A DNA stretch of 64,000 nucleotides from Thalassotalea sediminis (GTDB taxonomy: Bacteria > Pseudomonadota > Gammaproteobacteria > Enterobacterales > Alteromonadaceae). The translations under genes were made by a program, and so were the position numbers. The stretch covers positions 2,914,001-2,978,000 of the forward strand of contig NZ_AP027361.1 in NCBI RefSeq assembly GCF_030295915.1, given 5' to 3'. Shown piece after piece: positions 53,648-62,533 of this stretch (the stretch's first letter is position 1; the number at the start of each line of letters is the position of its first letter). A model generated the notes under the pieces. The model did no database searches. It worked only from the letters and a program-made list of their open reading frames with translations, and had not been told where the DNA came from.

Positions 53648-54141
53648 TGAGTCAACCAATCACACCTACGCTAAGTCATATCAACCAACATGGCGACGCT
53701 AATATGGTTGATGTTACTCATAAAGCAACAACAACCAGAACAGCGACTGCAGTTGGGTTTATTAAAATGACACAAGAAACCCTCAACTTAGTTATTGAAG
53801 GTGGAAATAAAAAAGGTGATGTCCTTTCCGTCGCTCGCATTGCAGGCATTCAAGCAGCTAAAAAGTGTGGCGATTTAATCCCCTTATGTCACCCACTTAT
53901 GCTAACCAAAGTACAAGTAGAGTTTTCAATTGAACGTGAAAAGAATCAAATTCGAGTGGAAAGCCTTTGCAAGCTAACGGGACAAACAGGCGTTGAAATG
54001 GAGGCGCTAACAGCTGTATCAGTTGCCTGTTTGACGCTCTTTGATATGTGCAAAGCCGCAGATCCCAATATGGAAATATTTGGTATTCGTGTACTCAATA
54101 AAACCGGTGGTAAATCCGGACAGTGGCAAGCAGAAAGCTAA
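53647..54141 (+). CDS. moaC: Cyclic pyranopterin monophosphate synthase MoaC
   Basis: MoaC completes cPMP formation. [22 protein letters not shown] near residue 20 and the signature [22 protein letters not shown] near 80, then [30 protein letters not shown] at 53647 overlaps the moaB stop by one base (TAATG). Length is 164 aa. Confidence 0.96.
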   Translation: MSQPITPTLSHINQHGDANMVDVTHKATTTRTATAVGFIKMTQETLNLVIEGGNKKGDVLSVARIAGIQAAKKCGDLIPLCHPLMLTKVQVEFSIEREKNQIRVESLCKLTGQTGVEMEALTAVSVACLTLFDMCKAADPNMEIFGIRVLNKTGGKSGQWQAES

Positions 54142-54151
54142 GGAAACGTTG

Positions 54152-54391
54152 ATGATAAAGGTATTATTTTTTGCAACGCTAAGAGAAAAGTTAGACTGCC
54201 ATCAAATCAACGTAGATACGCAAAAGACGGTTTCTTCGTTAATATCACACTTAAGTGAACGCTCACCTCTTTGGAAACAAACCTTAAGTGGCCAGGTCCT
54301 TTGCGCGGTTAATCAACAAATGGCAACCCTAGATGACGCACTAAACGACGGTGATGAAGTCGCATTTTTTCCGCCGGTAACCGGAGGTTAA
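54152..54391 (+). CDS. moaD: Molybdopterin synthase sulfur carrier MoaD
   Basis: A ubiquitin-like small subunit (79 aa) that carries the thiocarboxylate on its C-terminal Gly-Gly (ending FFPPVTGG). It starts IKVLFFATLREKL. ATG at 54152 has AAGGA upstream and is 10 bp after moaC. It overlaps nothing and is 1 bp before moaE. Confidence 0.93.
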   Translation: MIKVLFFATLREKLDCHQINVDTQKTVSSLISHLSERSPLWKQTLSGQVLCAVNQQMATLDDALNDGDEVAFFPPVTGG

Positions 54392-54392
54392 T

Positions 54393-54854
54393 ATGCTAGT
54401 TAAAACCGCGGTAAACATTCAAGAACAAGATTTTGACCTCACGCATGAATGTGAACAATTACATGTTAATAATAATATCGATGGCGCAACTGTAACCTTT
54501 TGTGGTCGCGTGCGTAATAACAACTTAAACAAAGCGGTTACGGGGTTGTACCTTGAGCACTACCCAGGTATGACTGAAAAACAACTACACCTCATTATTG
54601 ATGATGCAAGACAGCGTTGGTCAATAGGTAGAGTAAGAGTTATCCACCGTATCGGACAGTTAAATGTGGGTGAGCAAATTGTTTTTGTTGGCGTAACCAG
54701 CACTCACAGGCAAGACGCTTTTGCAGCATGCGAATTCATCATGGATCACTTAAAAGTAAAAGCGACATTTTGGAAAAAAGAACTTACACAAGATGGCCAA
54801 AGTAAATGGTTAGACGCGAAATCGACCGACCATGAAAAAGCACAACATTGGTAA
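54393..54854 (+). CDS. moaE: Molybdopterin synthase catalytic subunit MoaE
   Basis: The large subunit converts cPMP to molybdopterin with MoaD. ATVTFCGRVRNNN, LEHYPGMTEKQL, VIHRIGQLNVGEQIVFVGVTSTHRQDAF and the catalytic lysine region FWKKE are visible. Length (153 aa) is typical. Confidence 0.96.
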   Translation: MLVKTAVNIQEQDFDLTHECEQLHVNNNIDGATVTFCGRVRNNNLNKAVTGLYLEHYPGMTEKQLHLIIDDARQRWSIGRVRVIHRIGQLNVGEQIVFVGVTSTHRQDAFAACEFIMDHLKVKATFWKKELTQDGQSKWLDAKSTDHEKAQHW

Positions 54855-54877
54855 TGTTACACGGTGAATAAATTAAG

Positions 54878-55627
54878 ATGCTAACTGCAAATGAAAAACT
54901 ACGTTTTAGCCGACAAATCATGGTTAAACAAATTGGAGAAGACGGCCAATTAACATTACGTAACTCCACTGTACTTATAGTAGGCATGGGGGGACTAGGT
55001 AACCCAGTTGCTATGTATCTCGCGGCAGCGGGTATTGGCAAGCTTATTATTGCCGACGGTGATAGCGTTGATATAACAAACTTACAACGTCAAATACTCT
55101 TTAATCAGCACGACCTTGAACAGAATAAAGCGGATACTGCTGCAGATAAACTCCTTTTGAATAACCCTGATGTCGACATTGAAGTAGTCGACGAAATGCT
55201 CGACGCAGAATTAGCACATTATTATGTACAACAGGCTGATCTTGTTATTGATTGCTGTGACAATATTGCTACTCGTTACTTAGTAAATCAAGCATGTATT
55301 GAATGTACCGTGCCTTTTATTGTAGGTGCAGCTACAGGGTTTGATGGTCAACAAATGACTATCGATCCGAGAAAACCAAACAGCGCATGTTATCAATGTG
55401 TTTTTCCAAAAACTGAGGATGCTTTAGTCGAAAACTGTCAGACTATTGGAGTAATCGGTCCAGTACTTGCTGTTATTGGCGGTACGCAAGCGATAGAAGC
55501 GATAAAGTTATTAACAAACGTAACGATGCAGCAAAATCGCTTAGCCTTGTATGATGGCCTACATCAAAATTGGCAATATATTTCAGTCAAGCAACAACAA
55601 AACTGTCCAATTTGTTGCCGCCTTTAA
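54878..55627 (+). CDS. moeB: Molybdopterin synthase adenylyltransferase MoeB
   Basis: An E1-like enzyme that adenylates the MoaD C-terminus. FSRQIMVKQIGEDGQ, the nucleotide-binding VGMGGLGNPVAMYLAAAG, and the zinc cysteines CYQC (near 172) and CPIC (near 244). Length (249 aa) is normal and has no rhodanese domain. ATG at 54878 follows moaE by 23 bp and the gene ends before a strong terminator. Confidence 0.95.
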   Translation: MLTANEKLRFSRQIMVKQIGEDGQLTLRNSTVLIVGMGGLGNPVAMYLAAAGIGKLIIADGDSVDITNLQRQILFNQHDLEQNKADTAADKLLLNNPDVDIEVVDEMLDAELAHYYVQQADLVIDCCDNIATRYLVNQACIECTVPFIVGAATGFDGQQMTIDPRKPNSACYQCVFPKTEDALVENCQTIGVIGPVLAVIGGTQAIEAIKLLTNVTMQQNRLALYDGLHQNWQYISVKQQQNCPICCRL

Positions 55628-55677
55628 TTATTAGTAAATAATCCACCACTATAGAAGGTGGATTAAAGTTGGCAACA

Positions 55678-55703
55678 AAAAAGCCCTCAACGGAGGGCTT
55701 TTT
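55678..55703. terminator. Terminator after moeB
   Basis: AAAAAGCCCTC / GAGGGCTTTTT around AACG, with T-runs on both strands, so it can also serve rmf (minus). A weaker stem (AATCCACC / GGTGGATT) lies just before it at 55640-55664. Confidence 0.92.
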
Positions 55704-55744
55704 CTTTAATTATTTCCAGAACTATTAAAAGTTTAGGTTACACA

Positions 55745-55918
55745 CTACCTAAATAATCCAGCATTTTTGTCTGACATTGCTTCACGCCACCCGCCTAACC
55801 ATTCCGATTTTGCATTAGTATTTTGATAAGGACAGTTTTCTCTATTTTTACCTGAAACCCCTGCTTGATAACCATTTGAATACGCTCTATCTAAACGATC
55901 TCTTTTTTGTCTTCTCAT
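55745..55918 (-). CDS. rmf: Ribosome modulation factor Rmf
   Basis: A 57-aa basic protein that begins MRRQKRDRLDRAYSNGYQAG and has CPYQNTNAKSEWLGGWREAM, the recognisable RMF core. RMF binds 16S rRNA in stationary phase and pairs ribosomes into inactive 100S dimers. ATG at 55918 follows GGAG nine bases upstream. Length agrees with the family (about 55 aa). It stands alone on the minus strand. Confidence 0.93.
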   Translation of the reverse strand: MRRQKRDRLDRAYSNGYQAGVSGKNRENCPYQNTNAKSEWLGGWREAMSDKNAGLFR

Positions 55919-56202
55919 AGATGAATCTCCGTAATCATTTGTAATATATAACTTTTATTCAACCACTTTGACTGACAGCGAATATCAATCGACCACTTCA
56001 TTTAAGATTATTTAGATTTTTAATGCAAGCATAAAAGTGTCATCATAACGTCACAAAAACATGTAATAGTGAATAATTTTCATGCCACTTTTTTGATGGA
56101 AATATAAACACCTGAAATTCATTCTGTTATTTTTTTATTGATAGATCTTTTAGAAATTAAAATTAAAATTTATATAAAAACTTCATTTAAACGAGCTTTG
56201 TA

Positions 56203-56421
56203 TTAATCGACTAATAATGGCTTTAACATTTTCTCTAAACCATTTAGCTTAATTTCATAAACAAGCGCAAGTTGTTGACCAAGTTTACCTTCAGGAAAAC
56301 CATTACTGTGAAACCAAACTAAATAGGGTTCAGGTAGTTGTAACAGTTTTCGACCTGCATACTTGCCAAATGGCATTGTTTGGTTAATGGCCGCAACCAT
56401 TGCTTGGTGATCTATTTGCAT
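56203..56421 (-). CDS. DUF3820 family small protein
   Basis: A 72-aa protein with the core MPFGKYAGRKLLQLPEPYLVWF, found in a small family annotated as putative quorum-sensing-regulated factor (DUF3820). Function is unknown. It stands alone between rmf and the DUF3083-like gene. Confidence 0.8.
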   Translation of the reverse strand: MQIDHQAMVAAINQTMPFGKYAGRKLLQLPEPYLVWFHSNGFPEGKLGQQLALVYEIKLNGLEKMLKPLLVD

Positions 56422-56763
56422 TTAATGCCCTTTCGCACAACAAAAAACAGCATCATACACTTTTCTATTAAAAATAAAATTCATTAGGCCTGACGTTATT
56501 TGAGGTTTGAATAAAATGTATTTTACCTATGAATACACGCGTTAAACTTTTGTCATATTTCTCACAGACAGTTAATCAAACTAGATGCTAAAAAGGAGCG
56601 ATAAGCCCATAAAACAGTAAATAAAACCATCTAGTTAATACAAAAATAGTCATAAAAGTTTCATAAAGGCTCATTAATTAGCAGTATAGGTGACATAAAT
56701 TTGTCATATCTACCACTTATAATCGCCGCGAATATATCATTAACCAACAGACAGGGATCATCA
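56422..56763. other. AT-rich intergenic region, no gene seen
   Basis: About 340 bases between divergent genes with no credible ORF. It probably holds promoters for both sides, but I could not place boxes with confidence. Confidence 0.4.
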
Positions 56764-57876
56764 ATGTCTATAGTCCGTAAACGCAGTGCATCACACAAAG
56801 CTTATATTCCTGCTAACGCGAGAGATAACCAGTATATTTTAGCTGAATTTCCAATTACTAATGAGTTAATTAAAACACTAACGCCTGATTTTTGTGATCA
56901 AAATAGGCAAGCGTATTTCCAGTTTTATCAAAGTATGTCGCAACTGGTGTTTACACTTTGCAACGATTTTGCGATAAAAAACTGCGTATATGTCGCTAAT
57001 GATAAACTTGTGCGTGTTCGGTACAGTCAAGAAGTGCATCAATGGCAAACGGGACAACAAATATTGTTCTATTACGATCCAAAAACACATGAATTACAAA
57101 ATACATTTTTTGACGCCAATGTAAGAGCACAGAAAGTAACGCTGTTATTTTTAGCCGAAGGCGATGAAATAAGGCAAAATGCTGCCGAATTCCATCATAA
57201 AGTGATTCAATTACTCGAGTGTTTTCAACAACAATTGAAGATCCCACGTAATACAATTCGAGTGCGCGACCATCAGCACCTTACCTATGATATTTTTGCT
57301 CGAAACAAAGGCTGCACCGGCGTTGTTGCACATAAATTAAGAACGATTAGTAAACGCTATGCAAATCAAGGAATCTTGATTCCCGCAGACAGCTCAAACA
57401 TTACCTATGCCGTGATCAATTTAACCATCAATAACCGACTATTAAATATGGTTGATATCGACCCGCAATCAGTTGATCCTTATAACCCACTATATACTTA
57501 CTTAACAGATACATTCTCACTTGTTGCCAAACGATTTAACCTCAATAATGGTGCCATGATCGCGAATGGATTAGTCCCGATTGTTAGATTCAGTGAACAC
57601 GAAACGGTCTCTGCAATTGGCGAATTGCAGATGTTGGGATATAACCCCGAACAAAGCCCTTGTGGTATTATCAGTAAATGGCAAGCAGATCAGCTTTCCG
57701 ATAATGTACAGCTAATATTCGTGGCGACAAAAGACAATCGCAGTGAACACGGCTATGGACGGTTTTTAAATCAAATCGAACAAGCCATAAGGTTGCTTGC
57801 CACAGAGTTGGAACTGCCACAAGAAAAAGAAGAGTTAACCGTTAGATTCCATCAACATACTGCCTATAACTACTAA
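56764..57876 (+). CDS. Uncharacterised protein, probably DUF3083 family
   Basis: A 370-aa soluble protein with no signal peptide or membrane segment. It contains the segments LFLAEGDEIRQNAAEFHHKV, CTGVVAHKLRTISKRY and LVPIVRFSEHETVSAIGELQMLGYNPEQSPCG. I recall similar proteins annotated DUF3083 in marine gammaproteobacteria, but this is from memory. The frame opens at TTG 56701; ATG at 56764 has AGGGA upstream and is preferred. Function unknown. Confidence 0.72.
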   Translation: MSIVRKRSASHKAYIPANARDNQYILAEFPITNELIKTLTPDFCDQNRQAYFQFYQSMSQLVFTLCNDFAIKNCVYVANDKLVRVRYSQEVHQWQTGQQILFYYDPKTHELQNTFFDANVRAQKVTLLFLAEGDEIRQNAAEFHHKVIQLLECFQQQLKIPRNTIRVRDHQHLTYDIFARNKGCTGVVAHKLRTISKRYANQGILIPADSSNITYAVINLTINNRLLNMVDIDPQSVDPYNPLYTYLTDTFSLVAKRFNLNNGAMIANGLVPIVRFSEHETVSAIGELQMLGYNPEQSPCGIISKWQADQLSDNVQLIFVATKDNRSEHGYGRFLNQIEQAIRLLATELELPQEKEELTVRFHQHTAYNY

Positions 57877-57993
57877 CTCAAGCCATAATAATTGTTAAGT
57901 CTCATAAATAAACCAATAACCAGACAAAGGGGCTTTTTAAAATGATAAGGCACGATATAATGCACAATCTGGTCTTAACATAATGGTTTATTT

Positions 57994-58533
57994 ATGACTT
58001 CAACTATTGAAAAAGCAACATTGGCAGGTGGATGCTTCTGGTGTATCGAAGCAGCTTTTAATAGCTTGCAAGGGATAATAAAAGCAGAGTCTGGCTATAT
58101 GGGAGGGCATGTCGATGCGCCAACTTACAAAGCAGTTTGCGAAGGTAATACTGGTCATGCTGAAGTTGTGCAATTAACCTACGACAGCTCAAAAATAAGT
58201 TACCGTGATATTTTGGAAGTATTTTTCACACTACACGACCCAACTCAACTGAATCGCCAAGGTAACGATATAGGTACGCAATATCGTTCTGCTATTTTTT
58301 ATCATAATGATGAACAAAAAGTGATCGCAGCAAACATCATTAACGAATTAATAGATTCAAAAACATTTTCTGCACCAATCGTTACGGAAATAAATGCACT
58401 GAGTACTTTCTATTGCGGAGAGGAGTATCATCAAGAATACTTCAAGAACAACCCGGAAAACCAGTACTGTCAGGCCGTTGTGTCACCTAAATTAGCTAAA
58501 TTTAGAAAAACATTTGTTGAAAAATTAAAATAA
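57994..58533 (+). CDS. msrA: Peptide methionine sulfoxide reductase MsrA
   Basis: Reduces methionine-S-sulfoxide in proteins. The catalytic motif GGCFWC is at residues 11-16 and EYHQEYFKNN near 150. Cys near 164 (NQYC) may be a resolving cysteine. Length (179 aa) is standard. It converges on the thioredoxin-like gene through a shared terminator. Confidence 0.96.
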   Translation: MTSTIEKATLAGGCFWCIEAAFNSLQGIIKAESGYMGGHVDAPTYKAVCEGNTGHAEVVQLTYDSSKISYRDILEVFFTLHDPTQLNRQGNDIGTQYRSAIFYHNDEQKVIAANIINELIDSKTFSAPIVTEINALSTFYCGEEYHQEYFKNNPENQYCQAVVSPKLAKFRKTFVEKLK

Positions 58534-58558
58534 AAAAAGCGCTTTAAGCGCTTTTTTT
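58532..58558. terminator. Bidirectional terminator between msrA and the thioredoxin-TPR gene
   Basis: AAAAAAAGCGCTT / AAGCGCTTTTTTT, a perfect 13-bp palindrome with A/T runs on both sides. Confidence 0.9.
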
Positions 58559-58566
58559 ATCGTTAA

Positions 58567-59415
58567 CTAATACATTAAAGTATATAACTTGCGTCGATAT
58601 TTAGTCGCTAGGGGGTCACCATCTGGCAACGCTTTTAACACGTCTAAAAGTAACTGCTTACTATCTGCATCACTTGCATCTTGTTGCACTAAACGAAATA
58701 AAATCGCCAACGCATCTTCATTACGGTTAACTTGATTATATTGTGCAGCTAGTTTTCGTTTTAGCTCAATATTATCAGGCTGTTGTTCTAATGATTGTTC
58801 CAGCGCTTTTATTTCTGGAGAATCCGCTGCTTCATTCGCTAATTCCAGTTTGGCAACAAGCGCTGCATAGGTACTATCTTGATCAACCATTTTAATCGTC
58901 GACAGTAAAGCTTCAGCTTCGGATGTTTTACCCGTTTGTAAATAAACATCAATTAAAACGAACTTAATATCTGCGCGTTCAGGTGCTAGTTGGTGTGCTT
59001 GCGTGATCACACCGAATGCTTGGTTAACGTCATTTTCAGCTAAACACATTTTAGCCTGACTCAATAATTCATCTTCAAGCTTGGGTAAATGCTTACCAAC
59101 AAACTCTTCTATACTTTCGTCTGTTTGCGGTCCAGAAACACCATCGATCGGCTGGCCATCTTTGACTAACACAGCAGTAGGAACCCCTTGAATACCAAAT
59201 TGCATGGCGATTTGTTGTTCTGCTTGGCAATCTACGGTCGTCAACAAAATATGCTCTTCAGCGCCCATTAAGCGGTTAGATAGTTTGTCTCGAAGTTCAA
59301 CACTTTCTGGCACTTGTTCCGCCCAAAAGGTCACTAACACTAATTTTTCTTTTGAATCTTCTAAGACAATTTTCTGAAAATTATCCATTGTCATGGCAAC
59401 GGCTACATTTGACAC
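58567..59415 (-). CDS. cnoX: CnoX/YbbN-like thioredoxin-TPR chaperone
   Basis: An N-terminal thioredoxin fold (about 1-110: LVLVTFWAEQVPES, then FGIQGVPTAVLVKDG with cis-Pro) is followed by TPR-like helices (about 115-282). The usual CxxC is replaced by EQVPES, so it has no redox cysteines. E. coli CnoX/YbbN (284 aa) is a holdase with the same two-part layout. It starts with GTG after GGGGAAG. Closest assignment is CnoX; role in protein quality control is inferred. Confidence 0.85.
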   Translation of the reverse strand: MSNVAVAMTMDNFQKIVLEDSKEKLVLVTFWAEQVPESVELRDKLSNRLMGAEEHILLTTVDCQAEQQIAMQFGIQGVPTAVLVKDGQPIDGVSGPQTDESIEEFVGKHLPKLEDELLSQAKMCLAENDVNQAFGVITQAHQLAPERADIKFVLIDVYLQTGKTSEAEALLSTIKMVDQDSTYAALVAKLELANEAADSPEIKALEQSLEQQPDNIELKRKLAAQYNQVNRNEDALAILFRLVQQDASDADSKQLLLDVLKALPDGDPLATKYRRKLYTLMY

Positions 59416-59699
59416 ATTTCTTCCCCGTCTGATTATTTATGTTAGAAGTGGGGGCACAGAATAAATTAACAAGTACTAGCATAGTGAAAATGACACGATC
59501 ATATCTAAATAAATGCATTTACCTCTGTACAAGAGACCACCTATTGCTAAATCTTATTTTCTATTCAATATTTTATATAGAACAACACCATGTGACGTTA
59601 TCAAAAATAAACAAATTTCTTTTTATTTAAATTGCAGATATAGTAAACCAAAGCGCTTGTATGGCTGTCGGCGTAATTATTACACTAATAATACAAAAT

Positions 59700-61112
59700 A
59701 TGATGAAACACGCTGCTGCTATAAGTTTTTATATTATATTCATTTTTGCTAGCTTTACGTTGGTTGCAAAACAAGCGGCCGATACCGTTATCCGTTACTG
59801 TGTTGATCCAAACTGGGCGCCTTACGAATCTATCGAGAATAATCAACACATTGGCTTATCTAGACAATACCTCACATTTATTGAACAAAACTCAACGTTA
59901 CGGTTTAAGTTAGTGCCTACTGATAATTGGCAACAAACTATCGAATACGTAAAAACAGGTCAATGTGATCTACTACCGATGCTCAATAAGTCTAAAGAAA
60001 GAGAACAGTTTCTTAGTTTTAGTAAAGTGCTATTTCGAGCACCAAACGCACTCTACGCACACTATGATCAGCCACTCGTTGGTAACTTAGCAAGTATTAG
60101 AGAACAAACGGTTGCGGTTGTAGAGGGTTATAGAATGCATAATTACCTACAACAAACCTTCCCGACAATGCGTTTGGTTACGGTAGCTAATGAAGCGGAA
60201 GGGTTAAACAAAGTTGAAAATCAAGCAATTGATTTTTATGTTGGCTCGTTTCATGCCGCCAACCAATATATTAAGAATAATGCACTTCGTCACTTACGTA
60301 TTGTTGGCATCGCAGAACTTGAAGATCTCCTTAGAATTGGCATAAGTAAAAACCTTGTTGATTTATTACCTGAGTTAAATCGTGCAATTGACCAAATAAC
60401 CCCAGAACAACATGCTGAAGTGTTCTCATATTTAAATAATTCACAAACAACATCAAAAAAAGACCATAGTGTTGCTATTAAGTCTGCGATGGCTTTTACT
60501 GCCGTAATTGTGTGCTTATTATTTGGTTATTGGCGCTCAGTTAACAATGCAAATATGTTAGAAGCAAAAAACAACGCATTAGAATTAGCCAGACAACAAT
60601 TAGACGAAAAAAACAAACAGCTAAAAGAATTAGCCATTCGAGACCCACTCACTAAACTCTATAATAGAAGCCATTTATCAGAAGCAATAAAACAACAAAT
60701 AAAGCTTAAACAACGCTACAAGAAAAGCGCTTGTTTACTGATTTTAGATATCGATGACTTTAAAAAAATCAACGATAATTTTGGTCACAAAGTAGGGGAT
60801 GACGTGTTGGTGAATTTTGCCACGCTGTTAACTAAATCAGCGAGATCAGTAGATATTGTTGCCCGCTGGGGCGGTGAAGAGTTCGTTATGCTTTGCCCCG
60901 AAACAGATGTTGAAGATGCAAAAATCATTGCAAAACGATTTCAAGCTTTGTTATTAAGCAATCAAACTGATACGTTACCAAACGCTACTTGTAGTATTGG
61001 TATTGCGCCACTTGGAGACGATAAAGACGCAGACCAATGGTTTATCGCTGCAGATAATGCCATGTATCAAGCGAAAGGCTTAGGCAAAGACAGCATATTC
61101 ATTATTGAGTGA
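59700..61112 (+). CDS. Diguanylate cyclase with periplasmic substrate-binding sensor
   Basis: A signal-like hydrophobic start (KHAAAISFYIIFIFASFTLVA) leads into a periplasmic solute-binding (SBP_bac_3-like) domain (about 25-255: YCVDPNWAPYESIENNQHIGLSRQY, KTGQCDLLPMLNKSKERE). A membrane helix (about 265-285) and a short coiled coil follow, then a GGDEF domain (about 320-470) with the active-site motif GGEEF and LTKLYNRSHL. An inhibitory-site RSVD lies five residues before it, so product inhibition by c-di-GMP is likely. The frame opens at ATG 59661; ATG 59700 gives a better signal sequence. Neither has a clear ribosome site. Confidence 0.85.
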   Translation: MMKHAAAISFYIIFIFASFTLVAKQAADTVIRYCVDPNWAPYESIENNQHIGLSRQYLTFIEQNSTLRFKLVPTDNWQQTIEYVKTGQCDLLPMLNKSKEREQFLSFSKVLFRAPNALYAHYDQPLVGNLASIREQTVAVVEGYRMHNYLQQTFPTMRLVTVANEAEGLNKVENQAIDFYVGSFHAANQYIKNNALRHLRIVGIAELEDLLRIGISKNLVDLLPELNRAIDQITPEQHAEVFSYLNNSQTTSKKDHSVAIKSAMAFTAVIVCLLFGYWRSVNNANMLEAKNNALELARQQLDEKNKQLKELAIRDPLTKLYNRSHLSEAIKQQIKLKQRYKKSACLLILDIDDFKKINDNFGHKVGDDVLVNFATLLTKSARSVDIVARWGGEEFVMLCPETDVEDAKIIAKRFQALLLSNQTDTLPNATCSIGIAPLGDDKDADQWFIAADNAMYQAKGLGKDSIFIIE

Positions 61113-61155
61113 TCACGCGCTTTCAACCCTATGAGCCAGTATGCTCATAAAACGT

Positions 61156-61183
61156 AAAAAAAGCGCCTGTAAGCGCTTTTTTT
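61156..61183. terminator. Bidirectional terminator between diguanylate cyclase and acyl-CoA dehydrogenase
   Basis: AAAAAAAGCGC / GCGCTTTTTTT around a short loop. It closely resembles the msrA terminator. Confidence 0.9.
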
Positions 61184-61205
61184 ATTTACTTAATCTATCG
61201 CGTTG

Positions 61206-62363
61206 TTATTTAACTTCGTTTAGCAATTCACGTGCGATAATGACCTTCTGAATTTCACTTGTTCCTTCATAAATTGAAGTCACTCGAACATCGCGCGCAT
61301 AACGCTCTAATGGATATTCTTTAATGTAACCTGCACCACCCATCATTTGTAATGCATCATAACAGGCAACATTGGCTTTTTCCGCAGCAAATAATTTAGC
61401 CATCGACGCTTGCTTACCAAACGGTAAACCTTGCTCTTTAGTATAGGCAGCTTGCATCAATAACAATCGAGCGGCTTCAAGTTCGGTATAACGTTCTGCA
61501 AGCTTCCATTGTAACCCTTGAAAATTGGCTAGCGGCTGATCAAATTGTTTACGCTCAATCAAATATTCACGTGCATAATCCATCGCCGCGATGCCAATAC
61601 CTAAAGCGAGTGATCCAATACCTATTCGACCACCTGCAAGTTCACCGACAGCAACGCCAAATCCTTTATTTTCTTCACCGAGTAACGCTGAAGCCGGTAC
61701 ACGACAATTTTCAAAATGCACTTCATTGGTTGGTGAAGCCTTCTGGCCCATTTTGTCTTCTGTTTTACCAATGGTTACGCCTGCCGTATTAGCTTCAACA
61801 ATAAAACAAGAAATGCCTTTACCTTTTTTAGCATTTGGATCTGTGACAGCCCAAACAACAAAGACATCGGCGAAAGTACCGCTAGTAATATATAGCTTAC
61901 TACCATTGATTATGAAATCGTCGCCATCTTTAACCGCTGACGTTTTCATACCCGCAGGATCAGAGCCAGCAGAGTTTTCTGTTAAACAAAAACCACCTGC
62001 GCGATACTCACCGCTACATAATTTAGGTAAATATGCGTGTTTTTGCTCTTCGTTTCCTACCGCTTGAATCACTTCTGCCACCATATTGGTTACAGACGTT
62101 GTTACCGCCGTTGACGCACACGCTTTGGCCAATTCGGTAATAGCGAGACTAAAAGCAACCGTACCGGCCTCTACACCGCCATATTCAGCGTTAATATTAA
62201 GCCCCATAAAACCTAACTCAGAAAGCTTGGCTAAATTTGATAAAAATAGTGTTTGATCAGGTGTTTCATCTAATTGACTGGCAACAGGTGCTAACTCAGA
62301 TTCGGCAAATTTCTTTGCCATATCTTGTATCATCATTTGTTCTTCAGTTAATGATAAATTCAT
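61206..62363 (-). CDS. Acyl-CoA dehydrogenase
   Basis: An FAD-dependent acyl-CoA dehydrogenase (385 aa). The family signature GFCLTENSAGSDPAGMKTSA is near residue 125, the flavin/active-site tail is QMMGGAGYIKEYPLERYARD near 340, and IYEGTSEIQ near 365. The sequence fits short/branched-chain enzymes, but substrate chain length is not visible. A possible LiuR-like site lies upstream, suggesting branched-chain amino acid degradation. Confidence 0.93.
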   Translation of the reverse strand: MNLSLTEEQMMIQDMAKKFAESELAPVASQLDETPDQTLFLSNLAKLSELGFMGLNINAEYGGVEAGTVAFSLAITELAKACASTAVTTSVTNMVAEVIQAVGNEEQKHAYLPKLCSGEYRAGGFCLTENSAGSDPAGMKTSAVKDGDDFIINGSKLYITSGTFADVFVVWAVTDPNAKKGKGISCFIVEANTAGVTIGKTEDKMGQKASPTNEVHFENCRVPASALLGEENKGFGVAVGELAGGRIGIGSLALGIGIAAMDYAREYLIERKQFDQPLANFQGLQWKLAERYTELEAARLLLMQAAYTKEQGLPFGKQASMAKLFAAEKANVACYDALQMMGGAGYIKEYPLERYARDVRVTSIYEGTSEIQKVIIARELLNEVK

Positions 62364-62443
62364 GTGCTATGCCCCTATAGTGTTAGGCGAATTTTAATTT
62401 CTTTTTATTCTATACAAAAATAAACGTTTAAACACGAGTTTAT

Positions 62444-62460
62444 TTAACGTTTACGTTAAC
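62444..62460. promoter_or_regulatory. Possible LiuR-like operator upstream of the acyl-CoA dehydrogenase
   Basis: TTAACGTTTACGTTAAC lies about 90 bp before the gene. It looks like a near-palindrome of the MerR-type LiuR sites of branched-chain amino acid genes, recalled from memory. Weak evidence. Confidence 0.3.
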
Positions 62461-62533
62461 TGAAACACAATATTACTGCGTAAAAAAAACGCACACAAGG
62501 TACGTTTTCTAACCGTATATCACCTTCCGAGCA

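Noticed and set aside
61591..62067. 158-codon open frame on the plus strand inside the acyl-CoA dehydrogenase
   Set aside because: Shadow frame opposite a conserved gene.
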